From the NCBI RefSeq assembly GCF_041346925.1, contig NZ_CP166840.1, positions 3,967,001-4,031,000 of the forward strand: a DNA stretch of 64,000 bases, read 5' to 3'. Both the position numbers and the translations under genes were made by a program. Shown in pieces: positions 19,401 through 28,500 of the stretch (position 1 is the stretch's first letter; every line of letters begins with the position of its first letter). The notes beneath the pieces are model-generated. The model ran no database searches, was not told the origin of the DNA, and saw nothing but the letters and a program-made list of their open reading frames with translations. Source of the stretch: Agaribacterium sp. ZY112. Its GTDB lineage: Bacteria > Pseudomonadota > Gammaproteobacteria > Pseudomonadales > Cellvibrionaceae.

Positions 19401-20148
19401 CATGCTGTGGCAAGTTCGGCGCTGGCGTTTCCTCTACGACTTTTTGATTTCGGCGCTGGCAAGAACAATCCCGCTCACCAAGAGCGACAACCTCACCGGC
19501 ACCATTCCCTATAACCTGAACCTCGATATGACGGGCTCGGGCAATAAACTTTTCCAAAAAAACACCATCGTTAGAAAAGTTTTGTTCACCTAGGTGTTTT
19601 ACTTTGCCAAAAGCACTACTGAGCTCTTGTGCACTTAAGCAAACTTGCATACCAATACCACCGCCACCTGCGGTGCTTTTTAGCATAACAGGATAACCAA
19701 TAAGATCCGCTGCGGCCAAAGCCTGCTCAACGTCGAGCAATAAGTCTGTGCCAGGCACTAGCGGCACACCTGCTTGTTCAGCCAGTTCTCGTGCTCGATG
19801 TTTTAAACCAAAGGCCAACATCTGCTCTGCCGATGGCCCTACAAAAGTTACGTTATTGGCTGCTAACAATGCAGAAAAATCTGGATTCTCACTCAAAAAA
19901 CCATAACCGGGATGAACAGCATCAACTTCGGCTTGCTGAATAATGGCGAGTAATTTCTCTTGATTTAGATAGGTATCTTTAGCGGCACCTTCACCCAAGC
20001 TAAACGCCTGATCTGCTTGCGAGACATGCAATGAGTCACGATCTGCTTCAGCATATACAGCAACCGACTCTATACCCAGTTGCTTTAAGGTGCGAATAAT
20101 ACGACAAGCAATAGCACCACGATTGGCGATCAATACTTTGTTGAACAT
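16480..20148 (-). CDS. Guanidine carboxylase (urea carboxylase family)
   Basis: A 1222-residue biotin enzyme. Domains in order: biotin carboxylase (1-450; ANRGAIACRIIRTLKQLGI, KSTAGGGGIGMQ, EKFIARARHIEVQ), KipA/KipI-like carboxyltransferase (about 465-1080; PSGAFDNFAFDIGNRMLGN, GPDGPSLGGFVCPITVI, ASYLVMGLGDVYLGAP, MEGPGGYQFVGRT) and a biotinyl domain whose lysine in ESMKME is residue 1185. Databases usually call this urea carboxylase. The guanidine-I riboswitch upstream of the operon and the two DUF1989 genes indicate the guanidine-specific branch, which carboxylates guanidine using ATP and bicarbonate. The distinguishing active-site residue was not verified here. Confidence 0.88.
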   Translation of the reverse strand: MFNKVLIANRGAIACRIIRTLKQLGIESVAVYAEADRDSLHVSQADQAFSLGEGAAKDTYLNQEKLLAIIQQAEVDAVHPGYGFLSENPDFSALLAANNVTFVGPSAEQMLAFGLKHRARELAEQAGVPLVPGTDLLLDVEQALAAADLIGYPVMLKSTAGGGGIGMQVCLSAQELSSAFGKVKHLGEQNFSNDGVFLEKFIARARHIEVQVIGNGAGEVVALGERDCSCQRRNQKVVEETPAPNLPQHVREHMHTTAEQLMSSVNYLTAGTVEYIYDFEQEQFYFLEVNTRLQVEHGVTEEVFNVDLVKWMLATAKQPGLDLNELRVLRPQGHAIQVRVYAEDPVKNFQPSAGLLTQVEFPKTPHGIKGEQAGPLRVDTWVQAGIEVSPFFDPMLAKIIVHQQTREQAISAINSALDNSIVYGIRTNLNYLKNILNWSLFKAGQASTKSLETLAHNENLIEVLSPGTMTSVQDHPARSGYWHVGIPPSGAFDNFAFDIGNRMLGNDPLHAGLEFTIQGAVLKFHQMCKVVLVGASMSASLDNKPVCFYQVLTIQAGQVLAVAKLTGAGARAYLCVQGGIDCPEYLDSRSTFTLGQFGGHCGRALRAGDMLQVADSQDMAINLAELAPEHQPRLSHHWQLQVIYGPHGAPDFFTTNDIRQLFDVEWEVHYNSSRTGIRLNGPKPEWARSDGGEAGLHPSNIHDNAYAFGAVDFTGDMPVILGPDGPSLGGFVCPITVIDADLWKLGQLKAGDTISFVPLEQSQAVEQAYYRQDFLSALNTRKNINDLAPAPSPSAQSVSELLAKPLVLATTKAEFDVVYRPQGDRFLLVEYGEQELDLKLRFRSQALLEALKQHVASHQLTGIEELTPGIRSLQIHYDSKLLSQQDLLSLLQRLENNLLDVNDMEFDSRIVYLPLSWDDPACQEAINKYSQSVRPNAPWAPSNIDFIRRINGLSSVDEVQKIVFDASYLVMGLGDVYLGAPVATPMDPSHRLVTTKYNPARTWTAENSVGIGGAYMCVYGMEGPGGYQFVGRTLQMWNRYQKTQEFEKPWLLRFFDQIRFYPVSNEHLQQIRRDFPNGRYSLKIEKTKLNMQAYQALLDKKAEQIETFTQTRQQAFQQELEHWKSTGQFTYEQEVDAADQSTDLVLADKEFLLESPAAGSVWQILVKEGDSFDASGVLMVLESMKMELEIPSLEAGTVSQLLVKPGQQINAGQALMVLTVKD

Positions 20149-20167
20149 GATAAACCTTCACATTCAG

Positions 20168-20212
20168 GCGGGTCGTCCCGCGTCAATTTTTTCGGAGTTA
20201 GTCGTCTAACTC
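20168..20212. repeat. Two adjacent hairpins with the same TCGT loop
   Basis: GCGGG-TCGT-CCCGC occupies 20168-20181 and GAGTTAG-TCGT-CTAACTC occupies 20195-20212, 13 bp apart, in the 104-bp space between the second DUF1989 gene and the carboxylase gene. Both stems are perfect. Only the plus-strand reading of the first is followed by a T-run (GTCAATTTTTT), so they do not look like an ordinary terminator for the minus-strand operon. They may set the ratio of upstream to downstream message. Confidence 0.55.
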
Positions 20213-20252
20213 GGACAGCCACGCTGCCATTTATATGTGTTTTAAAGTAGGC

Positions 20253-20900
20253 TTATGCGTCCCACACTATCATTGCAACAGGGCTCGGATTATATGCATT
20301 GCACGGGTTATTTAACTGAGGGCAGTTAGACATAAGCACCACAACATCCATCAATGCTTTTAACTCGACGTATTTACCCGCATCACTAATGCCATCGACA
20401 AAACTTAAGCCACCCTCTTTGGTCACAGGTACATTCATAAAAAAATTAATATTGTGGGTGATATCACGTTTAGTTAAACCGAACTCAGGATTCTCGGCCA
20501 CGGCTAACATCCAACTATCTCGACAAGCATGCATAGACTTTTTTTCTAGCGCATAGCGCACGGTGTTCGATTCAGTTGCACAGGCACCACCAAGAGTGTC
20601 ATGTCGGCCGCAGGTGTCTGCCACAATTTCTAGCATGGCTCTATTTTCATTTGTCCGTAGCACAGTACCTGTGCTTAAAAACACATTGCCTTGTTCACGT
20701 ATCGTATCCATAGCACTGTAACGCTCACTAGGGTCCTCGGCACTGTAGAATAAAGTATCGGCAGCTTGGTTGCCCTCCATATCCAAAATACGTAGGGTTT
20801 GGCCTTTTTTAATAATCTTCATCCAGTAATCGCCTGCTGCCACCACATCATGTAATAACGCAGCCTCAGGCTTAAGTTGGCTAGAGCTTAATTCTGTCAT
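20253..20900 (-). CDS. Carboxyguanidine deiminase subunit (DUF1989), second
   Basis: 215 residues of the DUF1989 or 'urea carboxylase-associated' family: [42 protein letters not shown] and [18 protein letters not shown]. In guanidine-degrading bacteria two such paralogues form a metal-dependent carboxyguanidine deiminase (CgdAB) that makes allophanate. ATG 20900 follows a GGAGG and overlaps the previous gene's stop in an ATGA, so the two subunits are coupled. I cannot say which is CgdA and which CgdB. Confidence 0.85.
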   Translation of the reverse strand: MTELSSSQLKPEAALLHDVVAAGDYWMKIIKKGQTLRILDMEGNQAADTLFYSAEDPSERYSAMDTIREQGNVFLSTGTVLRTNENRAMLEIVADTCGRHDTLGGACATESNTVRYALEKKSMHACRDSWMLAVAENPEFGLTKRDITHNINFFMNVPVTKEGGLSFVDGISDAGKYVELKALMDVVVLMSNCPQLNNPCNAYNPSPVAMIVWDA

Positions 20901-21682
20901 TGGAGGCCTCCACAGCAAGAGTGTTCATTATTAGCCAGTGGTGCTAAACCAAGATGGTATAATTCATTGTTCTTAAAACCACGTTGATTCTCTGGGCATG
21001 AATTCATGCACTCATCATCGGCAGCCACCAAAGGTGAGCGTCGAATTTGAAATTCAACTGATTTAAAAGGGTATTCTTCTGCAGGGTTTAATGGATGCGG
21101 GCATGTATGTAAAACCACCAAGGTGTCCATTTCAAAGCGCAATTCAATAAAGTCACCGGCCTTTGACGCCTCAGTTGTAAAACGTAATTGACCTGCGTCA
21201 TCACTTTCGACTTGGCTAAATAAGTTTAAGTTGGCCGCCATATCAGCTTTACCAAGACCATATTTAGCAAGCTCGACTAAAAAACTGTTATAGCCACTTA
21301 AATGCCAATTATTACGTTTAGCTTGGTAATTAAAATCATCTGGTGTTAATCCACCCCACTTTTTGGCAACTGTTTCAGGATGAGTATTACCACACACCGT
21401 TTCATGCCAGCCCATTGTATCTTCAACAATAGAGGCAAAGACTCTGCCCATGTCAGAATACAAACAGTGGCCTTGAGTCAATTTAAAGGTGTGCTGACAT
21501 TTTAAAGTATCTGGCGCGTTGTAGCGTTCTAATAAATTTTCAGGGTTGTAAAATAGCATACCAACATTAGCCCCACCCTGCTGATCAATTAAACGTAAAC
21601 GGGTACCGCGACGCATGCGCATAGACCAGTGTTTACCACCAGGTAATACATCGGAATATAAAATTTGAGTATCCACTGTCAT
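20897..21682 (-). CDS. Carboxyguanidine deiminase subunit (DUF1989), first
   Basis: 261 residues, paralogous to the next gene: [45 protein letters not shown] and [18 protein letters not shown]. It is longer than its partner because of a Cys-rich tail ([15 protein letters not shown] ... HSCCGG) that could bind metal. Its ATG shares one base with the stop of the ATPase gene (TAATG) and its stop overlaps the second subunit's start, so importer and enzyme are made together. Family assignment is strong; the substrate carboxyguanidine follows from the riboswitch and literature on this operon type. Confidence 0.85.
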   Translation of the reverse strand: MTVDTQILYSDVLPGGKHWSMRMRRGTRLRLIDQQGGANVGMLFYNPENLLERYNAPDTLKCQHTFKLTQGHCLYSDMGRVFASIVEDTMGWHETVCGNTHPETVAKKWGGLTPDDFNYQAKRNNWHLSGYNSFLVELAKYGLGKADMAANLNLFSQVESDDAGQLRFTTEASKAGDFIELRFEMDTLVVLHTCPHPLNPAEEYPFKSVEFQIRRSPLVAADDECMNSCPENQRGFKNNELYHLGLAPLANNEHSCCGGLQ

Positions 21683-22491
21683 TACTCTTCCTTAACAGTT
21701 TGAAGCTTGATATTAATTTCAGAAATAGCCTCTCGGCTCTCGGGGTGTTTAAGTGGTAGGTCATAGGTAATTTGAGCGCCGTAGGCCGTTGGCGCTTGTT
21801 CATCAAAACGCAGTTTATCAAATACCCATAAGCGACTACCTAGCTCAAACCCCTCTTTAATATCGTGGGTCACCATAAAAATAGTGAGTTTCTTTTCTTG
21901 CCAGATACGCTTTATCAGCTTATGCATATCTGCTCGAATACCAGGATCTAACGCTCCAAAGGGTTCATCTAATAACAACACCTTGGGGGCTTTCATCAAA
22001 GCTTGCGCGATAGCCAAGCGCTGCTGCATGCCCCCCGATAATTCATGGGGGTATTTTTTTACCGCATGAGTTAAACCAACTGATTCAATCAGTTTAAGAG
22101 CCTCGTTTTTGATGGCGGCTTTTTCTTTAGAAAACACCCGCCCGAGCAGCCTAGAACTCACTCTTTTTGATACTAACTCGGCTGCAATCTCTACGTTTTG
22201 TAGAACCGTTAAATGTGGAAATACCGAATACCTCTGAAAGACAATGCCACGATCTGGCCCAGGTTCACTGTCAATAGGTTTACCATCAATTAATAGCTCC
22301 CCTTTAGTTGCTTTTACCATCCCTAGCAGCATATTTAAAAAGGTGCTTTTGCCACAGCCAGAGGCGCCAACCATGGTAATAAAATCACCTTGTTCTACCG
22401 AAACACAAAGCTGCTCGAGAACTTGATTATCGCCATACGATTTCCAAACATTTTTCGCTTGAATAAACGGTATTGGATTAGTACCTGTCAT
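21682..22491 (-). CDS. ABC importer ATPase for guanidine (TauB/SsuB type)
   Basis: 269 residues with Walker A GASGCGKST (about residues 42-50), Q-loop FQRYSVFPHLT, signature LSGGMQQRLAIAQAL, Walker B VLLLDEPFGALDP and switch histidine in FMVTHDIKEG. It belongs to the nitrate/sulfonate/taurine importer group. It overlaps the permease gene by 4 bp (ATGA) and the downstream DUF1989 gene by 1 bp. The expected substrate is guanidine or a related compound. Confidence 0.9.
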   Translation of the reverse strand: MTGTNPIPFIQAKNVWKSYGDNQVLEQLCVSVEQGDFITMVGASGCGKSTFLNMLLGMVKATKGELLIDGKPIDSEPGPDRGIVFQRYSVFPHLTVLQNVEIAAELVSKRVSSRLLGRVFSKEKAAIKNEALKLIESVGLTHAVKKYPHELSGGMQQRLAIAQALMKAPKVLLLDEPFGALDPGIRADMHKLIKRIWQEKKLTIFMVTHDIKEGFELGSRLWVFDKLRFDEQAPTAYGAQITYDLPLKHPESREAISEINIKLQTVKEE

Positions 22492-23315
22492 GACTTAGCT
22501 CCTTGCAAAGCGTGAAACCAAGGAAAGCTCTTACGTGACAACTGTTTAAGTGCATAGTCCGTAATAAAAGCAAGAAACGTGATCCAAGCGACATAAGGTA
22601 AAATGACATCCATTGCCATATATCGACGAACCAAAAAGATGCGATAACCCAAGCCCTCTTGAGCCGCAATGGCTTCACCGGCAATCAAAAAAAGCCAAGC
22701 AGCACCTAAAGACAAACTCACTAACGCAATTAAACGCGGCATGATTTGCGGCAATACCACTCGTACTAAGATCTGCCAACTATTGGCACCTAGTGTTTGA
22801 GCTTTGATCAACTGCTCTTTTGGAAGTTCAAGCACTCGGGCTTGCATATCACGAATAATAAAAGGCGCAATACCAATCACAATCAGTACAACTTTCGATA
22901 CTTCACCTAAACCAAAAACAATAAATAGAATAGGCAGGATAGCCATCGGGGGGATTAACGATATTGCCACAAATAAAGGCGACATAGCTGAACGTGCGTA
23001 GGGGAATAAACCCATACAAGCACCAAAGATAAGCCCCATCAATGCACTGATCATCACCCCCTGAAATAAACGCCACAAACTTGCAGCGGTATCGACCCAC
23101 AACAAATATTCGCCCGTGCGTTTACTAGGCTCAAACGCCATGCGCTCGATTGCGGCACTAAACTGGGCAATTGAAGGCAGTAACTTGTCATTTGCATTTT
23201 CAGCTAAACGCGCATCAGACGCCGCAATGTATAAAACCACCAATACGGCAAAAGGCAAAATAGCCAAAAGAACCGAAAAAGGCCTACTGGGGGCTAAGTT
23301 GATTAGTCGCTTCAT
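22488..23315 (-). CDS. ABC importer permease for guanidine (TauC/SsuC type)
   Basis: 275 residues with about six membrane segments, the first at RPFSVLLAILPFAVLVVLYIAA. The EAA-like loop that contacts the ATPase is visible as ELPKEQLIKAQTLGANSWQILVRVVLPQIMP. It overlaps the ATPase gene by 4 bp and follows the binding-protein gene by 86 bp. It belongs to the BPD-transport inner-membrane family of nitrate/taurine-type systems. Confidence 0.9.
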   Translation of the reverse strand: MKRLINLAPSRPFSVLLAILPFAVLVVLYIAASDARLAENANDKLLPSIAQFSAAIERMAFEPSKRTGEYLLWVDTAASLWRLFQGVMISALMGLIFGACMGLFPYARSAMSPLFVAISLIPPMAILPILFIVFGLGEVSKVVLIVIGIAPFIIRDMQARVLELPKEQLIKAQTLGANSWQILVRVVLPQIMPRLIALVSLSLGAAWLFLIAGEAIAAQEGLGYRIFLVRRYMAMDVILPYVAWITFLAFITDYALKQLSRKSFPWFHALQGAKS

Positions 23316-23401
23316 AACGAACCCTAAGATGTAGTGATTGCGAGAACAAGCAAAGCAAGAACCCGAGCCTTTAACGACTGGGTTCTAAGTCTTTAAAACA
23401 C

Positions 23402-24451
23402 TTAAAGTTTGCCTTCTGCCTTCATTTGCATATAGCTAGGATTAAAACGAAGCTTAATATTGTTTTTATCGCCATACACACCAGCTGGGGTTTCAATACC
23501 AATAAACGACGCATCATCAGCACCGTCACCTAAGATACCGTGTTTAAAGGAGAACTCAGCCACATATTGCATGGTTTTAACAAGCTCAGGGCTTTTAGTG
23601 AATTTAACCGCATCTGCTGCATCAAAAAACATCTTGGTTGTGGCCAATTGCGCATCAAATCCCGCTAAGTTAGTGCCTGAAGCCTCAGCCATTTGTACGC
23701 GTGCACTGTCTTTAACCTGCATAGTCGCCATGATTTCATACCAAGCGCCAACAAGGGCTTTACCCAGTTTAGGGTTGTCAGCTAGGACATCGGTATTCAC
23801 AACCAGTAGATCAATAATTTCCCCAGGAATATTACTTGAATCAAATACCTTGTTACTATTTGGCATTGCTTCGATTTCTGAAAGTAGTGGATTCCAAGTT
23901 GTGACAGCGCTGACATCCGCAGTGCCGTAAGCTGCAACCATGTCTGCATCAGAGGTATTAACCACGCTGATATCTTTTTCAGACAAGCCAACCGACTCTA
24001 ACCCACGGGCAAGTAAATAGTGCGATACAGAAAGTTCGACAAGATTAACTTTTTGACCTTTGATATCGCTAAGTTTGGATGCGCCTTTTAAAACAACACC
24101 ATCATTACCATTAGAAAAATCACCCACGATTAAAGCGGTTGAATCAACACCGCTGGCAGCGGGAATTGTTAAGGCATCCATATTAGTCATGGTGCAAGCA
24201 TCAAACTGACCAGCACTGTATTGATTGATGGACTCAACATAATCGTTGATTTGCACAACATTGATGTCGATATCGTATTTATCTGCCCATTTTTTTACAA
24301 TGCCCGAACTGGCGCCATAATCCCACGGCATCCAACCTACATAAATGGACCAACAAATATCAAAACTTGATTTTTCTTTGGCTTGCACAACGCCGGGAAC
24401 GAGTGCAGCAGCCAAGGTAAGTGCAGAAAATAGTGCTTTTAACTTTTTCAT
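23402..24451 (-). CDS. ABC importer substrate-binding protein for guanidine
   Basis: 349 residues with signal peptide (MKKLKALFSALTLAAALVPGVVQA) and a two-lobed NMT1/TauA-like fold: ICWSIYVGWMPWDYGASSGIVKKWADKYDIDINVVQ, then DACTMTNMDALTIPAASGVDSTALIVGDFSNG. It is the first gene after the guanidine-I riboswitch. ATG 24451 has GGAG 8 nt upstream; the in-frame GTG at 24460 overlaps that GGAG and is unlikely. It probably delivers guanidine to the permease in the periplasm; the bound ligand is inferred from context. Confidence 0.88.
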   Translation of the reverse strand: MKKLKALFSALTLAAALVPGVVQAKEKSSFDICWSIYVGWMPWDYGASSGIVKKWADKYDIDINVVQINDYVESINQYSAGQFDACTMTNMDALTIPAASGVDSTALIVGDFSNGNDGVVLKGASKLSDIKGQKVNLVELSVSHYLLARGLESVGLSEKDISVVNTSDADMVAAYGTADVSAVTTWNPLLSEIEAMPNSNKVFDSSNIPGEIIDLLVVNTDVLADNPKLGKALVGAWYEIMATMQVKDSARVQMAEASGTNLAGFDAQLATTKMFFDAADAVKFTKSPELVKTMQYVAEFSFKHGILGDGADDASFIGIETPAGVYGDKNNIKLRFNPSYMQMKAEGKL

Positions 24452-24514
24452 TGTAGACACTCCAAAGGTCTTAGGCGTTAAATTAAGGGCGCACAGGAGA
24501 GATCAAAACGTTGA

Positions 24515-24656
24515 CTCCTCCCGGGCTTTTGTCCCGCCGTGTAACCTTCTGCAGAGCAGTCCACAACAGTTACTAAAGTAACGATGTGGTTTTCTAGGTC
24601 GTCCACTCTCGGACCAGTCATTGTTTACTTCAAAAGAAAACAACCGGAACCCTAGT
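24515..24656 (-). promoter_or_regulatory. Guanidine-I (ykkC subtype 1) riboswitch
   Basis: Read on the minus strand, the leader contains the three conserved segments of this class in order: CTAGGGTTCCGG at the 5' end, then ACTGGTCCGAGAG, then ACACGGCGGGACAAAAGCCC followed by GGGAGGAG. Spacing fits, and the aptamer ends about 60 nt before the start of the binding-protein gene. Class I riboswitches turn genes on when guanidine is present. Its location before the whole operon is strong evidence for a guanidine-utilisation function. Confidence 0.93.
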
Positions 24657-25142
24657 GGGCTATTTAGACAGATATCAACCGCTCAAGCGTTTGATCCTCT
24701 GTGTGCTGATATTACTAATACAATTACTATGCCAGCCCTTACATGCCGACAACTCGCTTGATGACGCACATTCTTACGGCATTTGTGGTTGATTTTGGTG
24801 ACAAACCAAAAATAACGCACTAAATGCAGGCATAAATTATGCTGTTAGTGAACTTAAGGTTTTATAAGACGAGAAGATAGGAGAGATAAGGCAATATATG
24901 AATACTGGATCAAAGCATTAAGCGGCTAAAGAGCACTTACCCTTAATACTAAGAGATATTTCTTTTTTTACGCACGAACATCGAGTGCCGCTCTTTATAT
25001 TGAGGCGAATAAAAAAATTAGACAGCAACGAATAATAAGCATGTCATCATCCACCTAAACTTAAGCCGGTATATTAATCCCCTTGCAAGCCCTTTTAGCG
25101 CAGCCAATTTAAGTTTAAAACCGTGATCAGAACAAGCCACTT
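24657..25142. other. 486-bp gene-free stretch upstream of the riboswitch
   Basis: This stretch should hold the promoter of the guanidine operon, but I saw no convincing -35/-10 pair at suitable distance from the aptamer. It contains only very short open frames, including an ATG at about 24898 after AGGAGAG that stops within eight codons. Confidence 0.4.
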
Positions 25143-25418
25143 TTAGTTCCAGCCTTGGCGCCATTTAGTTTCATTTTTTAGATCGGTCCAATCAATGGCA
25201 TAGGAACGATTAGATATTACAGCCTCGATAAGGCAGTGAATAACAGCCCCCTCCTCATCAAACTCGACTTCAGTCACTAAGAAATGTTTTTCTTTTTTCA
25301 AAGGCTTTAGCGCTGTCCACTTACTATTATGTAACTTTTTAGGGGGGAGCTTTTTAGGATTGAGCTTTTTATGACTAGAGTGTTTATAGCTAGTATTTGT
25401 AGGCTTATTCGCTGACAT
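25143..25418 (-). CDS. TIGR02450-family Trp-rich protein
   Basis: 91 residues. The conserved half begins at LHNSKWTALKPLKKEKHFLV and ends with WTDLKNETKWRQGWN, the hallmark order of the TIGR02450 family (NSKWTA ... KEKHFLV ... W..L ... W..GW). The N-terminal 30 residues are a Lys/His-rich extension (HSSHKKLNPKKLPPKKL), which is not part of the core. The family is common in marine gammaproteobacteria and cyanobacteria, with no function known to me. Confidence 0.8.
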   Translation of the reverse strand: MSANKPTNTSYKHSSHKKLNPKKLPPKKLHNSKWTALKPLKKEKHFLVTEVEFDEEGAVIHCLIEAVISNRSYAIDWTDLKNETKWRQGWN

Positions 25419-25511
25419 AGTTCGATGCGCACTCTACTATTTTGAATAAAGTACCACGTTAAAAACGTAGTGCCTACTGTGTTGAAGCAACAAGAGCCTT
25501 TATAGATTACA

Positions 25512-25545
25512 AAAACAAAAAAAGCCCGCAAGCAAGCTTGCGGGC
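25512..25545 (-). terminator. Rho-independent terminator after the GH16 gene
   Basis: A perfect 9-bp stem GCCCGCAAG-CAAG-CTTGCGGGC spans 25524-25545. On the minus strand it is followed by a run of seven T (25517-25523) and more T-rich sequence. It lies 46 bp past the stop of the GH16 gene and so should end that transcript. Confidence 0.85.
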
Positions 25546-25590
25546 CATCACTAGGACATTCATCCGGCTAGCCGGAATTGAATTTTCTAC

Positions 25591-28500
25591 TTACTGCGCG
25601 GTAAAGGTCATCTTATCGAAGAACCAGTGCCACTTAAGCGAAGAACCTACCGCTTCTACACGAACAGTGTGCTCACCAGCGCTAATCGCTAAACCACTGG
25701 TTATATCGCGCTCAGTAAATACATTCAGGTTATTACCTGTGATGTCTGTTTGGGCTACAGCAACACCGTCGATATATATCTTAGCGGCACTATCAGCACT
25801 TTCTTTGGTAGACGCAATAAAACTTAGATCATAGATACCATCAGCAGGGAACGTCACCGTGTAGTCTGCCCAACCACCCGTTAAGATGTGATCAGCAAAA
25901 GTCGTTGTTCCCCAAAAAGTACGTGTTGTAAAGCCATCTTGGGTACCACCCGTTTCAGCAAAGTCTTCGCCTTCAATCACAATAGGCTCGCCAGGGTTAG
26001 AGCTTGCTATAGGTGATGGCGTAGGGCTTGGAACACTGCTTCCAATTGGGGAAGGCAATACAGGGCTAGGCTCTGAAGGCGAGACATAGTTAAACGTCAG
26101 CTTATCTGCATTCCACTGCCATACCGAAGAACCTTCACTTTGCACTCGCAAGGTATAGGTTCCTGCAGCAATGCTAATACCAGAGCTGATGACCTGTGAA
26201 TCAAATAGATCCCAATCACCGGTTGGCTCAATAGAAGATGAGGCGACCTCAACACCATTAAGGCTAATAGCAACACCTAAGTCACCAGTCATTGGTGAAG
26301 CAACATCAAGAGTAAGACTAAAAACACCGCTATCAGCAAAAGTCACCGTGTATTCAGCGTAGTCACCTGATGTATTCCAGTTAATACCAGGGCCGTAGAT
26401 ATTAAAGCCGTTAATGGTATCGCCGCCAACAGCTGCGCCAGCTCGACCGGTATTAACAAAGTCTTCAAGCTCAACAACACTGTAATAAGGCAGCGGCGAG
26501 ACGCCTGGTGTTGGTGTATCAGACGGCTCTACAGATGGAGTCACCGATGGCAACGGCGATGGCTCTGTAGATGGCGTCACTGAGGGTGACGGAGATGGCT
26601 CTGCAGGTGATGGTGAAGGGGAAGGCACAGGGACTTCAGATACAAGTGGAGAAGGCTCTGTAGAAGGCGTTGCTGATGGAGAAGGCAATGGCTGAGTTCC
26701 ACCACTAACATCCAACAACTTCAAGAACTGTGCGCTGTGACCAAACCACTGCCAAGCAGCATCGCCGGCACTCATGATTTTCACATCGTGAATACCTGCA
26801 GGGATGCTAAAGGTGGTTTGCATCCAGTTTTCATAGTGTGAATCCCAGTCACCTGAAATACGGTTAAGGCCTTCAGATAGCACTTCTTCATCATCAATAA
26901 AGACTTTTACACCCGTGCCTTCAGTAACCGTAGTTCCTGCGCGAAGCATAAACGCAAAGGTTCCGCCTTCACCAAAGTCGATATTGCTATAAACACCAAA
27001 CTCACCACGAGTATTATCAGTTACAGCGGCAGGGAAACCTTTAGTGCCCCACCCCCATGCTGCAGCGTCATAGCCTTCAGATACAACCTCATCACGACCG
27101 GTTGATGAGAAAGAAGTCATCGCCAAGCTAATTTCTTGGCCTACTTCAATTAGCTCTACTTCTAGCTCAAACACTTGCCCAGGCAAGTCGGGGTGGGTAC
27201 CTGTTAGTATTACTGTACCACTGCCAATTTGAGTCAAACTGCCGGTTTCAGGATCAATCACTTGAGTAGGCATAATCATGCCCGACTTTGTAACTGTAGC
27301 AATGCTGCTATCACTGGAAGTCCACACAATGTTTTTATCAGTCGCGTTCGCAGGCTCAAAATTCGCATCAATAACGTGGCCATTGTGAGCATAGAAATAA
27401 CGAACATCATCTTCAGGCGCGCGATAAGGGCTTAGACGACGCTCAGAAAGCACCTGAACTTTGCTGCTATCAAAACTGATGCTAGTCGCTGGAACATAAG
27501 CAGATGGGCCAGAGCTTGCAGCGCCAACATAACTTTCAGGCGTATCTAAAGGACGGCTGTTCTGATACAGGAAGTCTAGAGGCTGGTTCATTGCTGAAGC
27601 GCCTTGGAAGCCGTCACCATCTTTTGCTGCCACACGCATGCTATAACGAGGATTACCGTCTGGCTGAATGGCTCTCCAACCTTGGCCGTCATAATTTTCT
27701 AGCTCATCGGTTGTCCATACACGAATGTAATCAACTTCGTGATCATGCTCAAGCTCTGCAGGTGTTGGTAAACCAAACCAGTCCGGCATGGTTTCAGTAT
27801 CAAGCAAAACATATAAAGGCGTGTGGTGATAACGGTTGGCCATTGAACGCACTAACTTACCATCAACATACCAGCGAATTTCGTCCGGCCCCCAATACAA
27901 ACCATAAACATGGAAGTCTGCAGCAAAATCGATACCGGCATTCCAGTGACCACCATTTTGCAGACCATTGGCGTGAGGTAATAAATCATCACCACCTTGC
28001 CAGCCCGCACTACCACAGCTATCGCCAGAAGCATTCTTGCTAAAGATACGGTGATCATCACCTTGGTATTCAAATACCCAAGTATTCATATTGTAGTACT
28101 GGGCCCACTCAGGACGACGACCGCCTTGCTCGTAGACATCAATTTCTAAGTCGTGGTCAACCAAACCTTGACTAAAACCGCGCTCACCGGGAATGTAACG
28201 AGTGTCTTCTAAAGTTTGTGCATAAAGCCAAAATGCAGAAGATCCAACACCGACTTTTGAGCGAACCTCAAAATAACCATAACGTATAGGATTTACGTTC
28301 ATGGCGGTTGCTGCACTCCAACCATCAAAATAGTTAGCACCTAAGAAACCAAAGACTTGTGATTCAACTTCTTGCTTAAGGCTAAGCTTTAAACGACCGC
28401 TTTCTTGGCGGACATTTTTAGGTAAAAAAGGCGCAGGTTCACGGCCGCCCCAAGTGTGGTTATTTGCCAACCACTTACCATTGGCAGAGCCGTCCGACTT

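Noticed and set aside
25564..25575. CCGGCTAGCCGG palindrome near the GH16 stop as an operator
   Set aside because: It lies between a stop codon and a strong terminator, so it is more likely part of the mRNA end than a binding site.
26490..26700. A repeat array resembling CRISPR within the GH16 gene
   Set aside because: The repeats encode Pro-Ser linkers in frame, lack constant repeat-spacer lengths and are protein linkers.
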